In this document: piece by piece, positions 42,615 through 51,213 of the stretch
Position numbering within the stretch: the stretch's first letter is position 1
How the letters are laid out: every line of letters starts with the position of its first letter
Source of the DNA: Pirellulaceae bacterium
GTDB taxonomy: Bacteria > Planctomycetota > Planctomycetia > Pirellulales > Pirellulaceae
Direction of reading: 5' to 3'
DNA length: 64,000 nucleotides
NCBI GenBank assembly: GCA_029243025.1
Contig: JAQWSU010000055.1
Location: forward strand, 1-64,000
Made by a program: the position numbers and the translations under genes
The notes under the pieces: generated by a model
Told to the model about the DNA's origin: nothing
The model's input: only the letters and a program-made list of their open reading frames with translations
Database searches by the model: none

Positions 42615-44711
42615 ATGAGAACGGATTCCCTTTTAAACGGACTGAACGATCCCCAGCGGAACGCTGTGGCAACCAATTCAGGGCCGCTATTGGTGCTTGC
42701 TGGAGCCGGCACCGGCAAGACGCGGGTTGTGACGTACCGCATCGCAAGGTTGATTCGTAAAGGAATTTCTCCCGACCGCATTCTGGCCGTCACCTTTACC
42801 AACAAAGCCGCGTCGGAGATGGTGGAACGCGTTTCGGAACTAATTGGTCGCAAACGGAAGGTCATTCCCGAAATCTCGACGTTTCATTCTCTTTGTGTAC
42901 GCGTTTTGCGTCGCCACATCACCAAAATCGGCTATCCGGCAAAGTTTGCGATTTATGATCGAGGTGATCAGGAAAGCATGGCAGCACGGGTTTTGCGGGA
43001 AATCAACATTTCAACCGCTCAGATGAAGCCGAGCGAATTATTGTATCTGATTAGCAGTTGGAAGATGCGAAGTATTCCACCGGAAAAGGCTGTTGGTCAT
43101 GCACAGACGGATAAGGAACACTTGGCAGCAGTGGCTTATCGTCGTTATCAAAAATCGTTGAAGGCAGCGGGGGCCGTTGATTTTGATGACCTGTTGCTTT
43201 GTACGGAGCAGTTGTTTGAAAAATCTCCCGAAGCAAGACGCAGTGAAGCGGGACGTTTTGATCACGTCTTGATCGACGAGTATCAGGATACAAACGGAAG
43301 CCAGTACCGCATTATCAAGGCGTTAGCTGTTGGGCATCGGAATTTGTGTGTTGTCGGCGATGACGATCAATCCATCTATGGTTGGCGTGGTGCAGAAGTC
43401 GAGCACATCTTGCGGTTTAACGTCGACTGGCCTGATGCCAAGGTGGTGCGGCTGGAGGATAATTATCGATCGACCGCCGAGATCATCGAATTGGCAAATC
43501 GACTGATTCGATATAACCGTGTGCGACATGATAAGAAACTGAATGCAGCACGTGCCGGTGGTGAGCGTCCCAAAATCTTGCAGTTTCCGACGGAGACCGA
43601 CGAAGCTGAGCAGGTCGTCGCTGATATTGCTCGTAAACTTGCTCGCAAAGAGTGTGGAGCGAACGACTTTGCAATCCTTTTTCGTACCAATGAACAACCT
43701 CGATTGTTTGAAAGCGAGTTGCGACGAGCAAAGATTCCGTATGTTTTGATAGGAGGAATGTCTTTCTTTGACCGCAAGGAGGTGCGCGATATTTTGTCCT
43801 ACTTGCGTGTTCTTGTGACTCCGGAAGATGAGCCTTCGTTGTTGCGGATTATCAATACGCCGCCGCGCGGGATTAGCCAGAAGGCCGTGCAGGCATTGGT
43901 TGATGAAGCCGTTTCGCGTGGATGTCCCGTCTGGGATGTGCTGTCTGATGCAGGTCGTTTGCCGGATTGCAGCTCAAAGTCAGCCGAGGGAGCGCAAAAG
44001 TTATTGAAGCTCGTTCGGGATTATCAGTCGCGAGCCGAAGGCGGCAAACTTTCCCAATGCTTGACGGACTTGATCGGCGATATTCAATACGAAAACGATA
44101 TTCGTCGCCGTTTCAAGGAGGATCCGGAAGCACAGCAGGCACGTTGGAGTACTGTTGAGGAGTTGGTCAATGCGTTGGCTGAATATGAAACACGGGCCAA
44201 GAAACCGACATTAATCGGATTTCTTGACGATATTCTGCTGTCCGGGCGAGACCAAGACCGTGACAAGGACAAGCAACTGGGACGAGATGCGGTTGTCTTA
44301 ATGACGCTTCACAGCGCTAAGGGATTGGAGTTCCCCCACGTCTATATGGTTGGAATGGAGGAGGGGCTCTTGCCGCATCATCGTAGCGTCGCTGTGGAGG
44401 GAGACGCGATCGATGAAGAGCGGCGACTCTGTTACGTCGGAATCACTCGCGCCGAAGAGCGTTTGACTCTCTCGCTCGCACTGACGCGACGAAAATGGGG
44501 TAAGCCGCGTCCGACAGATCCCAGCCGATTTCTCTTTGAAATTGCTGGGCAGGCCGATAATCCCCACGCAAATTCTAAGCATCACGATGCGCCCCAAGCC
44601 GGCCGCCCCAAAGCCGGCCGCCCCAAAGCCAGCCGCCCCCAAGCCAGCCGCCCCCAAGCCAGCCGCCCAGCGAAGAAGAAGCCGAAGACCGACCCAGGGG
44701 CCCGCCCGTAG
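42615..44711 (+). CDS. UvrD/PcrA/Rep-type superfamily 1 DNA helicase
   Basis: A 698-residue 3'-5' DNA helicase. Motifs in order: Q motif LNDPQRNAV, I GAGTGKT, Ia AVTFTNKAASEM, II DEYQDTN, III GDDDQSIYGWRGA, IV RLEDNYRST, V MTLHSAKGLEFPHV, and VI ITRAEERL. The core resembles UvrD/PcrA. The C-terminal extension after about residue 655 is a basic Ala/Gly-Arg-Pro repeat tail. Role: repair, replication restart or removal of blocks. ATG 42615 has no strong site upstream. The nuclease-like/ATPase pair follows after 170 bp on the same strand. Confidence 0.94.
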   Translation: MRTDSLLNGLNDPQRNAVATNSGPLLVLAGAGTGKTRVVTYRIARLIRKGISPDRILAVTFTNKAASEMVERVSELIGRKRKVIPEISTFHSLCVRVLRRHITKIGYPAKFAIYDRGDQESMAARVLREINISTAQMKPSELLYLISSWKMRSIPPEKAVGHAQTDKEHLAAVAYRRYQKSLKAAGAVDFDDLLLCTEQLFEKSPEARRSEAGRFDHVLIDEYQDTNGSQYRIIKALAVGHRNLCVVGDDDQSIYGWRGAEVEHILRFNVDWPDAKVVRLEDNYRSTAEIIELANRLIRYNRVRHDKKLNAARAGGERPKILQFPTETDEAEQVVADIARKLARKECGANDFAILFRTNEQPRLFESELRRAKIPYVLIGGMSFFDRKEVRDILSYLRVLVTPEDEPSLLRIINTPPRGISQKAVQALVDEAVSRGCPVWDVLSDAGRLPDCSSKSAEGAQKLLKLVRDYQSRAEGGKLSQCLTDLIGDIQYENDIRRRFKEDPEAQQARWSTVEELVNALAEYETRAKKPTLIGFLDDILLSGRDQDRDKDKQLGRDAVVLMTLHSAKGLEFPHVYMVGMEEGLLPHHRSVAVEGDAIDEERRLCYVGITRAEERLTLSLALTRRKWGKPRPTDPSRFLFEIAGQADNPHANSKHHDAPQAGRPKAGRPKASRPQASRPQASRPAKKKPKTDPGARP
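44598..44669. repeat. Tandem 15-bp repeats in the helicase C-terminus
   Basis: Four complete 15-bp units and most of a fifth start at 44598, 44613, 44628, 44643 and 44658. They encode AGRPK, AGRPK, ASRPQ, ASRPQ and ASRP, then a lysine-rich end. The tail is basic and Pro-rich, as in DNA- or RNA-binding extensions. Copy number may vary. Confidence 0.9.
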
Positions 44712-44881
44712 TCGGTTTGATGGGGCCTGCTTGCGGATGCTAGCGGCCTGTCTGTTCCAAATCGACGGCTGAGTGAATCAACGTAGGCCCGATCAGCCGG
44801 CACTGCTAGACTATCGCCTAAGTTGCGAGCGACAGCCAGTGTCGCCAGCGAATCTTTCTCGACGAGCGCAAGGAGGTGCGA

Positions 44882-46108
44882 ATGGCACTTGAACGTGTTC
44901 GCTTTTTGCATACCAGCGATTGGCATTTAGAAGAGCCCCTGGGTGGTATTTTCGAAGTTCCGAGTGAGCTTCGTGATGATTTGATGGAAGCGCCCTATCA
45001 AGCGGCCGAGCGAGTTGTGGAATCGGCAATTCGTGAGGCAGTGGACTTTGTCTTGCTTGCTGGCGATATTTTACCCATCGAATCCGCCTCCCCCTACACC
45101 TTGGAATTTGTGTTGCAGCAGTTTGAGAAGCTTCACGAACAGGGTATTCAGGTTTATTGGGTGGGAGGGGGGGAAGATGATCCGGATCTCTGGCCCGCGC
45201 AGTTATCGTTATCGAAGAACGTGCACACCTTTCCGGTCGGGATGGTGGACACCTATCGATTCGACCGGGATGGCGAACCAATTGCTGAGATTGTCGGCCA
45301 AAGTGCGCGTCGCCAGACGAAACTATTGGCCAGTGACTTTTCGGGGTCGAACGACCAAATTACACGAATTGCTTTAGGGCACGGCGGCATCGACCCCAAG
45401 CTATTGGATTCGCAGGGAGTCGATTATTGGGCGTTTGGCGGAAAACACATTTACGAGCGGTTGGGTCGGAAGTCGGCAAACGCTTTTTACTGTGGAAGTC
45501 CGCAGGGACGTTCACCGGCTGAGGTCGGACGTTTCAGTTGTAATCTAGTCGAATTGAAGTATGGCGACGTCGAAGTTCGGCGGATCGATGTGGCGGCTGT
45601 TCATTGGTATCAGGAGCGTCTGCATCTTTCCCCGGCGACTGAACTCAGGCAGCTCGAAACAGAAGTTTTGGAGCAAATGCGTCAAAACTCATTGGGTGAC
45701 GAAACGCTGGCTTTATGGACTTGGGATTTGGTTCGGGACGAGCCGTGGGCAACTCCATTAGGCCCGGCCGAACTGCAGCGATTGATGCATACTTGGCGTA
45801 CTGATAAGAGTCGATCCCGCCAGCGAACCGTCGGGATTAATCTGTTGTCAGGTGAAATTCCGGCTGGCGAGTGGGACGAAGACTCGATTCTTGGCGACTT
45901 TTTGCGAGTTGTGCGTGACTTGCAGCAGCAGCCGGAAGCCCACCGGCAATTGGAGACCTACTTACCGGACTCATCCTTGAAAGAGATTGTCCTGGCGGAG
46001 TTAAAAGGGGCATCCCCCGAATTGCACCAACAAATGTGGCATGAAGTGGCTGCCCTGGGAGCTGGTTTGCTTCGAGGTGATGTGTCGCTTGATCCAGCGA
46101 CGTCGTGA
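44882..46108 (+). CDS. SbcD/YhaO-like metallophosphoesterase, metal site altered
   Basis: A 408-residue protein related to the Mre11/SbcD nuclease subunit. Motif I TSDWHLEEP (DxH) and motif II LLAGDIL (GD) are intact. Motif III, normally GNH(D/E), reads GGGEDD, so the Asn ligand and catalytic His are missing; ALGHGG supplies the next His; and the final GHxH reads GGKH. Two of the metal or catalytic positions are thus changed. The C-terminal half (about 235-408) is a helical capping and partner-binding region. ATG 44882 has AAGGAGG 5 nt upstream. It lies 38 bp before the Rad50/YhaN-like gene, so the two proteins surely form a complex. Whether it still cuts DNA is uncertain. Confidence 0.85.
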   Translation: MALERVRFLHTSDWHLEEPLGGIFEVPSELRDDLMEAPYQAAERVVESAIREAVDFVLLAGDILPIESASPYTLEFVLQQFEKLHEQGIQVYWVGGGEDDPDLWPAQLSLSKNVHTFPVGMVDTYRFDRDGEPIAEIVGQSARRQTKLLASDFSGSNDQITRIALGHGGIDPKLLDSQGVDYWAFGGKHIYERLGRKSANAFYCGSPQGRSPAEVGRFSCNLVELKYGDVEVRRIDVAAVHWYQERLHLSPATELRQLETEVLEQMRQNSLGDETLALWTWDLVRDEPWATPLGPAELQRLMHTWRTDKSRSRQRTVGINLLSGEIPAGEWDEDSILGDFLRVVRDLQQQPEAHRQLETYLPDSSLKEIVLAELKGASPELHQQMWHEVAALGAGLLRGDVSLDPATS

Positions 46109-46146
46109 TTATCCAGCAGACCTATTAATTCTGAGGAGTGATTCCC

Positions 46147-49100
46147 GTGAGGATCACCGAGATCACTGTTGACAGTTTCGGTCACTGGAAAGGGTTGCGC
46201 GTCCCGAACGTTTCCTCGGGCGTGACCGTTGTCTATGGGCCGAATGAAGCCGGAAAGTCCACGCTGTTACAATTGATTCGGGCTGTGTTGTACGGTTTTT
46301 CGCCGCAGCACCATCACCGATTTGTGCCGGCCTTATATGAAGGTCGCGTGGGAGGCACGCTGCATGTATCGGCGCCCAATGGTCGTTTTGAAGTTCGTCG
46401 TTGGCTGCCGGAATCTGGCTTGTTAAAGGATCATGAAAACAGTGATCTGAGTGTGCACTCGGTCGATGGTTCGCTCAAAGGGCGCCACCTGTTGACGAGT
46501 TTGCTTGCCGGTGTTGACCAGTCGATTTTCCAAAACGTGTTTGCCGTGGGGCTGAGTGAGATGCAGTATCTCGGCACGCTCAGCGATACAGAGGCAGCCC
46601 ATCAGTTATATGGACTTGCCTCAGGGACCGATCGAGTTTCGATCTCAGAAGTGTCGCGGCAATTGGAAGCGGCTCGCGATCGTCTTCTTCATGAACCGAA
46701 TGCCGTGGCGGCCATCGGGCAACTTGCTGAACGTAAGGCGGACTTGCATCGCGAATCTGTACGAAAAATTGCGCCTACCGATCGGTGGTTCAAGCTGAAT
46801 GAAGAGCGGCAGAAGATTACCGCAGAACTGGAGCAGCTGGAACGCCAGAAAGATGATTTTGGGGAGCACATTGATGGAGCAAATCCGAATCAAGTGATTC
46901 GCTCTCAATGGAAAGAATGCCAGGGTTTGCAGAAGCGGTTAGAGGCGATCGGGCCCGTGCCGGATGTGCCTGGGGCGGCCTTGAAGCGTTTGGATAAGTT
47001 GGCCACTGAAATTGCTTCCTTGCGAAAACAGTGGGAGTCGCTGCGAGAACGACGAAAGCAATTGAAGAAAAGGGCAGGGGGTGGACGCGGTAAGCTGAGG
47101 TTGTTGCGGCATGCTGAGCCCATCGATGCACTGAAGCAGAAAGCCCCTTCGCTGATTCAAGCTCTCGAGGAAGTTGAGAAACAGTCGGTGAAGCTGGAGG
47201 AATTTGAATTTGAGCTCCAAGCTGAAATGGAACGTTTGGGTGTCAAGGCCGATTGGAGTGTCGGGGCGTTACCGGTCATCACCAATGGCATGATCGATAC
47301 CTTGCGAGAGCCTGCCCGTGCTGCACGCGATGCGCGTCAACGAATCCAGGCAATCGATGAACAGGGTCAGTCATGCTTGAAGAAGGCTCAAGAATTAAAG
47401 CAACAACTTGATGAGGCTCTGGAAGGTACACCGTATCGCACGGTGTCCGAATTGCTTGACGAGACACGGCAGACTGCCGGTCAATTACAAGATCGGATTG
47501 AGTTGGATAATCAGCTGAACAAGCTGAAACGAAATCAAAAAGAAGCACGCGAGGATGCTAATTATTGGACGCAACGTCAGGTGCTTCCCTGGAAGGGGCT
47601 GATGTTCATTGGTGCTGTTTTTACATTGGGCATTGTGGTCGCACTCACCGCTCTCTTTGGAGAGACTTTTGGAATTGAAGCCGATGAACGTTTGATGGTG
47701 GCGGTGATTGGTGGAGCGATCAGCTTCGGAGCGATTGTGATCAAGAATGTCGCATCATTTGCAGCCTCCAAGAGCTTGCAATCTTGCCATCATGAATTGG
47801 ATGAAGTGCGAGATCAAATGAGGGAAGCTGAAAGCCAGATCAAGAATCTCGAGGCGAACTCAACCGTAAGTTCCGAGCCGCTTGCCGTGTCCCTGCAAAA
47901 CAAGCAGGATGAATTGACTCGTTTCCAAGAACTCGAACCGATCGAAGTTCAACGAGTGGCTGAAGAGCAAAACGCAGAGGCGATTTCCGCTCAAAAACAG
48001 CATGCCGAAAAGGATTTGAAGCAGGCGCGCCAAGACTGGCGCGGTCGTTTGCGCACGTTGGGTCTGCCCGAAACGATCACGCCAAACCAGTTTAGGCAGT
48101 TGTCCCACGCCGACGGGAAACTCGCCACTCTTCGTAAGGGCCACGGGGAGCTCCGTGACAGCGTTGAACGAAACCGCCAAGAAGTGGATTCCCATCGTCA
48201 GCGTTTGCACTTGATTGCGGAGCGGGTCACTTTTGTTTTCGAGGCGGATCGTATCGAAGAACAGATCGAAGAGTTAACCGGTGCGCTACACGTTGCGCGG
48301 CAACGCCGAGAAGATCGTGATTCTTTGCATCGCAAATGGCGACAGCTTGGGCGAGAGCAGGAAAAGATTGCTCGAAACGCAAAACGGTTGACCGAGAAAA
48401 AATGCAATCTGGTCGGAAAGTATGGTGGCATTGACACTCGCGATTTTAAGTCAATTGTGAAACGACAAAAAAAAGCCGCCAGCTTGCAAGCCGATCGTGA
48501 TGCGAGACTTGCAGAGATCGCATTGCAACTCGGAGCCGGCTGCGCGGAACAGGACTTGGTTGAACAGCTCGGTAGAGGTGATTTTGAATCGAAAATCTCA
48601 AAGCTCGAGTCCGAGCACAAGCAGGTGTCCTCACGGGTCGCTAAATTATTGGAGCGGCGGGGCGAATTAAATGTCCAACTCAAAAACCTCTCGAAGGATC
48701 GGCAGCACTCGCTGGCGCGGTTGGAAGAAAGTCAAATTGATCGGGAGATGGAAAAGCAAATTCAGAGTTGGGCGACGCTGGCTGGCATTAGCCGTGCCTT
48801 GGATACCGTCCGCACCTCCTATGAGTCGGATCGTCAACCAGAAACCTTAGCAGAAGCTTCTGGTTACCTGAAACGCTTGACGGGCGGCCGTTATCGGCGA
48901 ATTTGGACTCCGTTTGGTGAATCGTCGCTTTGCGTCGATGATGAACAGGAAAAGACCTTTCGCATTGAGTCGCTGAGTCGAGGGACACGCGAGCAAGTAT
49001 TCCTGAGCCTGCGGCTCGCCTTGGCTGCTGCCTACGGGCGACGAGGCGTCGCCTTACCGGTTATTCTCGATGATGTCTTTGTGAATTTTGATGCCAAACG

Positions 49101-49479
49101 CGCTCGGGCAGCTGCTGAAACAGTTTGTGAGTTCGCCGCTGCCGGTCATCAAGTTTTTGTCTTCACCTGCCACGATCACATTCAAGATGTGTTCCACTCA
49201 CTCGATGTCGATGTGCGAACGTTGCCATCGGTCCAACAGGTTGTTAGTGAGGGGGTTGCCGTCCTGCCGGATCAACGGTCATCGCCTACGAGCGAATATC
49301 CAGTCGCTGTAGATCATGGATCCGACGCGGAAGATGTTGATCCTGAATTGGATTACGAACTGATGTATGGTGCTCCGGAGTACGATCCGGGCTATGAGCC
49401 AGCCATGCGTCAAGATCGCAGCGGTCGCGTTCCGGCGACTGCCGCCTGGACCGGGCCAAGTGAGCCCGCCTGGAATTAG
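46147..49479 (+). CDS. Rad50/SbcC-like ATPase of the YhaN type
   Basis: An 1110-residue SMC-like ATPase. Walker A GPNEAGKST at residues 31-39; two long coiled-coil arms (about 185-470 and 545-880); between them a pair of hydrophobic segments (LMFIGAVFTLGIVVALTAL and VAVIGGAISFGAIVI) that may anchor the hinge to the membrane; then at the C-terminal head the signature LSRGTREQ, Walker B VILDDVFVNFD and His loop FTCHDH. A poorly conserved acidic tail follows. This is the AAA_27/YhaN layout. I set the start at GTG 46147 since GAGGAG lies 8 nt upstream and the text RITEITVDSFG then begins as in YhaN; the frame is open from GTG 46138. It pairs with the upstream metallophosphoesterase. Confidence 0.9.
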   Translation: MRITEITVDSFGHWKGLRVPNVSSGVTVVYGPNEAGKSTLLQLIRAVLYGFSPQHHHRFVPALYEGRVGGTLHVSAPNGRFEVRRWLPESGLLKDHENSDLSVHSVDGSLKGRHLLTSLLAGVDQSIFQNVFAVGLSEMQYLGTLSDTEAAHQLYGLASGTDRVSISEVSRQLEAARDRLLHEPNAVAAIGQLAERKADLHRESVRKIAPTDRWFKLNEERQKITAELEQLERQKDDFGEHIDGANPNQVIRSQWKECQGLQKRLEAIGPVPDVPGAALKRLDKLATEIASLRKQWESLRERRKQLKKRAGGGRGKLRLLRHAEPIDALKQKAPSLIQALEEVEKQSVKLEEFEFELQAEMERLGVKADWSVGALPVITNGMIDTLREPARAARDARQRIQAIDEQGQSCLKKAQELKQQLDEALEGTPYRTVSELLDETRQTAGQLQDRIELDNQLNKLKRNQKEAREDANYWTQRQVLPWKGLMFIGAVFTLGIVVALTALFGETFGIEADERLMVAVIGGAISFGAIVIKNVASFAASKSLQSCHHELDEVRDQMREAESQIKNLEANSTVSSEPLAVSLQNKQDELTRFQELEPIEVQRVAEEQNAEAISAQKQHAEKDLKQARQDWRGRLRTLGLPETITPNQFRQLSHADGKLATLRKGHGELRDSVERNRQEVDSHRQRLHLIAERVTFVFEADRIEEQIEELTGALHVARQRREDRDSLHRKWRQLGREQEKIARNAKRLTEKKCNLVGKYGGIDTRDFKSIVKRQKKAASLQADRDARLAEIALQLGAGCAEQDLVEQLGRGDFESKISKLESEHKQVSSRVAKLLERRGELNVQLKNLSKDRQHSLARLEESQIDREMEKQIQSWATLAGISRALDTVRTSYESDRQPETLAEASGYLKRLTGGRYRRIWTPFGESSLCVDDEQEKTFRIESLSRGTREQVFLSLRLALAAAYGRRGVALPVILDDVFVNFDAKRARAAAETVCEFAAAGHQVFVFTCHDHIQDVFHSLDVDVRTLPSVQQVVSEGVAVLPDQRSSPTSEYPVAVDHGSDAEDVDPELDYELMYGAPEYDPGYEPAMRQDRSGRVPATAAWTGPSEPAWN

Positions 49480-49773
49480 CTCGCCGTTGTCCTGTTGAAT
49501 GCTTTAAGATGGACGGCTCAGACTCACTTTCGAGGGGGCGGCTCTCGCAAACTTTCTGTGATCGTCACAGGTCGACTCGGTCGTCAGTCATTTACGATGA
49601 ATTTATCGCTTCGACGGTGTTGCGTGTTGACGATGTAATGGGAGATTGGTTAAACCGGTAAATGTTGGGTGTGAACGAAAGCATCAACTACCGACCCACA
49701 GCCTCGAATCACATCACCGCATTTTGAATTCGAGCGCAACGTACAAGAGACGTTTTGATTAGGAGGGCTCGCC

Positions 49774-49821
49774 ATGTTAGATCCGCCATGCAGTTTCCGG
49801 CGAGTTTGTTACTTCGCCTAG
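49774..49821 (+). CDS. Possible 15-codon leader peptide
   Basis: ATG 49774 stands 7 nt after AGGAGGG, an ideal ribosome binding site, and opens a frame of only 15 codons ending at TAG 49819-49821 (peptide MLDPPCSFRRVCYFA). A second site-like run, CAGGAGGATC, occurs at about 49876-49885 without an ATG. The peptide may be a leader whose translation affects the structured region downstream. The reading rests only on the ribosome binding site. Confidence 0.3.
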   Translation: MLDPPCSFRRVCYFA

Positions 49822-49858
49822 GCGGCCGTCAAGATTGGGCAACATTTATCTATCGCCC

Positions 49859-50145
49859 GTTAGCATCTCTTAAGACAGGAGGATCTCGGACTCGACCACC
49901 CGACTAACATTGCCGATCGGGAACGCCACTGAAACGACGAAGCAATCAGAGGGTTTACTGCTAAACAACAAAGCAGAGGATTCAGCGAAGCGTCGATTTT
50001 AGTCCCGTTCGACGCAAAGTGTGGTGGTGTTTGCGACTTGCCGTCGCAAAGGATTGGCCCGAGTCGGTGAATAACAGACTCAGTGTTTTTCTCACTGGAT
50101 AATCAATCGAAACCCTTAGCCGAGCCCTCGGGCTCGGCTTTTTTT
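49859..50145 (+). ncRNA. Candidate structured non-coding RNA or leader
   Basis: About 290 nt in which hairpins follow closely: GTTAG/CTAAC with TCGG/CCGA inside (49859-49907), GTTTA/TAAAC (49953-49966), a perfect 7-bp GCGTCGA/TCGACGC stem (49990-50013), a perfect 8-bp TTTGCGAC/GTCGCAAA stem around TTGCC (50029-50049), GAGTC/GACTC (50061-50080) and CAGTG/CACTG (50081-50097), ending in a rho-independent terminator. It does not match tmRNA, RNase P RNA, SRP RNA or 6S RNA in the parts I can check. It could be a stand-alone small RNA or an attenuator upstream of the deacetylase/aldolase genes. Confidence 0.5.
50118..50145 (+). terminator. Strong rho-independent terminator
   Basis: AGCCGAGCCC and GGGCTCGGCT form a perfect 10-bp GC-rich stem with a two-base loop, followed by TTTTT and more T. 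It stands 640 bp after the YhaN-like gene and 250 bp before the deacetylase start, so it more likely ends a transcript that begins inside the intergenic region. Confidence 0.93.
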
Positions 50146-50392
50146 GTGGTTTTCTTAGGCAGTGTGTCTGAATTCTTGCTGCCCTGTGGTCGGTTTCGCT
50201 GATCGGATTTCGGGGGTTTTTGGCTCAGGGTAAAGAGTGGCTGCCGGCCATTATTGAGTTGCAGTGGTTTGCGAAATTTTCAGCTTATCAAGTTCTTCTT
50301 CGATTGAGGTTCGCTCGGAATGGTGTAGGTTACTGGTCTTGTTTTCGGTTGCGGGCCTGTTTCGTTCCAGATTGATTGCGAAAGGAGTTGAA

Positions 50393-51157
50393 GTGGGTGA
50401 TCGAGTCTTCGCCATTGCCGCGCACCCGGATGATATCGAGTTTGTGATGTCCGGTACGATGATGCTACTCAAGGACGCGGGTTGCGAATTGCATTACATG
50501 AATATCGCGAATGGTTGTTGTGGTTCAACGGAACATGATGCCAGGACGACGGCAAAGTTGCGACGTCAGGAGGCCATGCGGGCAGCAGACCATTTGGGGG
50601 CCGTATTTCACGAAAGTCTGACTGACGATTTAGCCATCTTTTACGATAAACCCACCCTCGCACGTCTTGGCTCGGTGGTTAGGAAGGTTGCGCCCTCCAT
50701 GCTACTTGTGCATTCCCCGCAAGATTACATGGAGGATCATATGAACGCTTGTCGTCTTGCGGTCACGGCTGCCTTTGCACGTGGAATGCCGAATTTTTGC
50801 GTCGACCCTGTCTGTCCGCCAGTTGAGGAGGAGGTCACGATCTATCACGCTCAGCCTCATGGTAATTGTGATGGATTGCGGCTGCCGATTGTGCCCGATC
50901 TTTATGTTGATGTGACTTCCAAAATCGTACAAAAGTCAGAAATGCTGGCCTGTCATCAGACGCAAAAACGTTGGCTCGATGAAAGTCAGGGGATGGGATC
51001 CTACATTGAGACGATGAAGACGCTGTCGCAAGCAGTTGGTAAACTGTCGGGAAAATTTGAGTATGCCGAAGGCTGGCGGCGCCATTCTCATTTGGGCCTT
51101 TGTGCCGAGGATCGTGATCCGCTGCGTTACTATCTGCAACCCTTTGCAACCGATTAA
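50393..51157 (+). CDS. PIG-L/LmbE family deacetylase
   Basis: A 254-residue zinc-dependent deacetylase-like protein. The first metal motif is FAIAAHPDDIEFVMSGTM; NIANGCCGSTEHD is in the region of the second; HSPQDYMEDHMNACR gives the later Asp/His ligands. It is more distant from the copy at 36679-37416 than expected for a recent duplication. The frame is open upstream to 50264, but GTG 50393 has AAAGGAG 5 nt before it and begins the conserved region, so it is used. It is followed by the D-threonine aldolase-like gene after 56 bp. The substrate is unknown. Confidence 0.85.
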   Translation: MGDRVFAIAAHPDDIEFVMSGTMMLLKDAGCELHYMNIANGCCGSTEHDARTTAKLRRQEAMRAADHLGAVFHESLTDDLAIFYDKPTLARLGSVVRKVAPSMLLVHSPQDYMEDHMNACRLAVTAAFARGMPNFCVDPVCPPVEEEVTIYHAQPHGNCDGLRLPIVPDLYVDVTSKIVQKSEMLACHQTQKRWLDESQGMGSYIETMKTLSQAVGKLSGKFEYAEGWRRHSHLGLCAEDRDPLRYYLQPFATD

Positions 51158-51213
51158 CGCCTCGAAGGCCGATTTTTACGTTGTTATTTTTTTCTGAGCT
51201 GATTGAGGCTGCT

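Larger units (their letters stand above)
49480..50392. other. Long intergenic region with RNA-like structures
   Basis: 913 bp without a normal gene. The first part (49480-49740) has scattered inverted repeats such as CTCGAAT/ATTCGAG (49704-49735). At 49774 there is a very short frame with a strong ribosome binding site. From about 49859 to 50145 the sequence is densely structured and ends in a perfect terminator. From 50146 to the start of the deacetylase gene at 50393 no structure was recognised. Confidence 0.6.

Noticed and set aside
49859-50100. Known riboswitch (cobalamin or cyclic di-GMP) in the structured gap
   Set aside because: GGGAAC followed by GCCACTG and two GCAAAG-type runs recall parts of these aptamers, but the order and spacing do not fit, and the B12 box is absent.
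49480-50145. tmRNA or RNase P RNA
   Set aside because: No tag-peptide frame with an ALAA-type end, no tRNA-like CCA end and no GAGGAAAGTCC-type P4 sequence.
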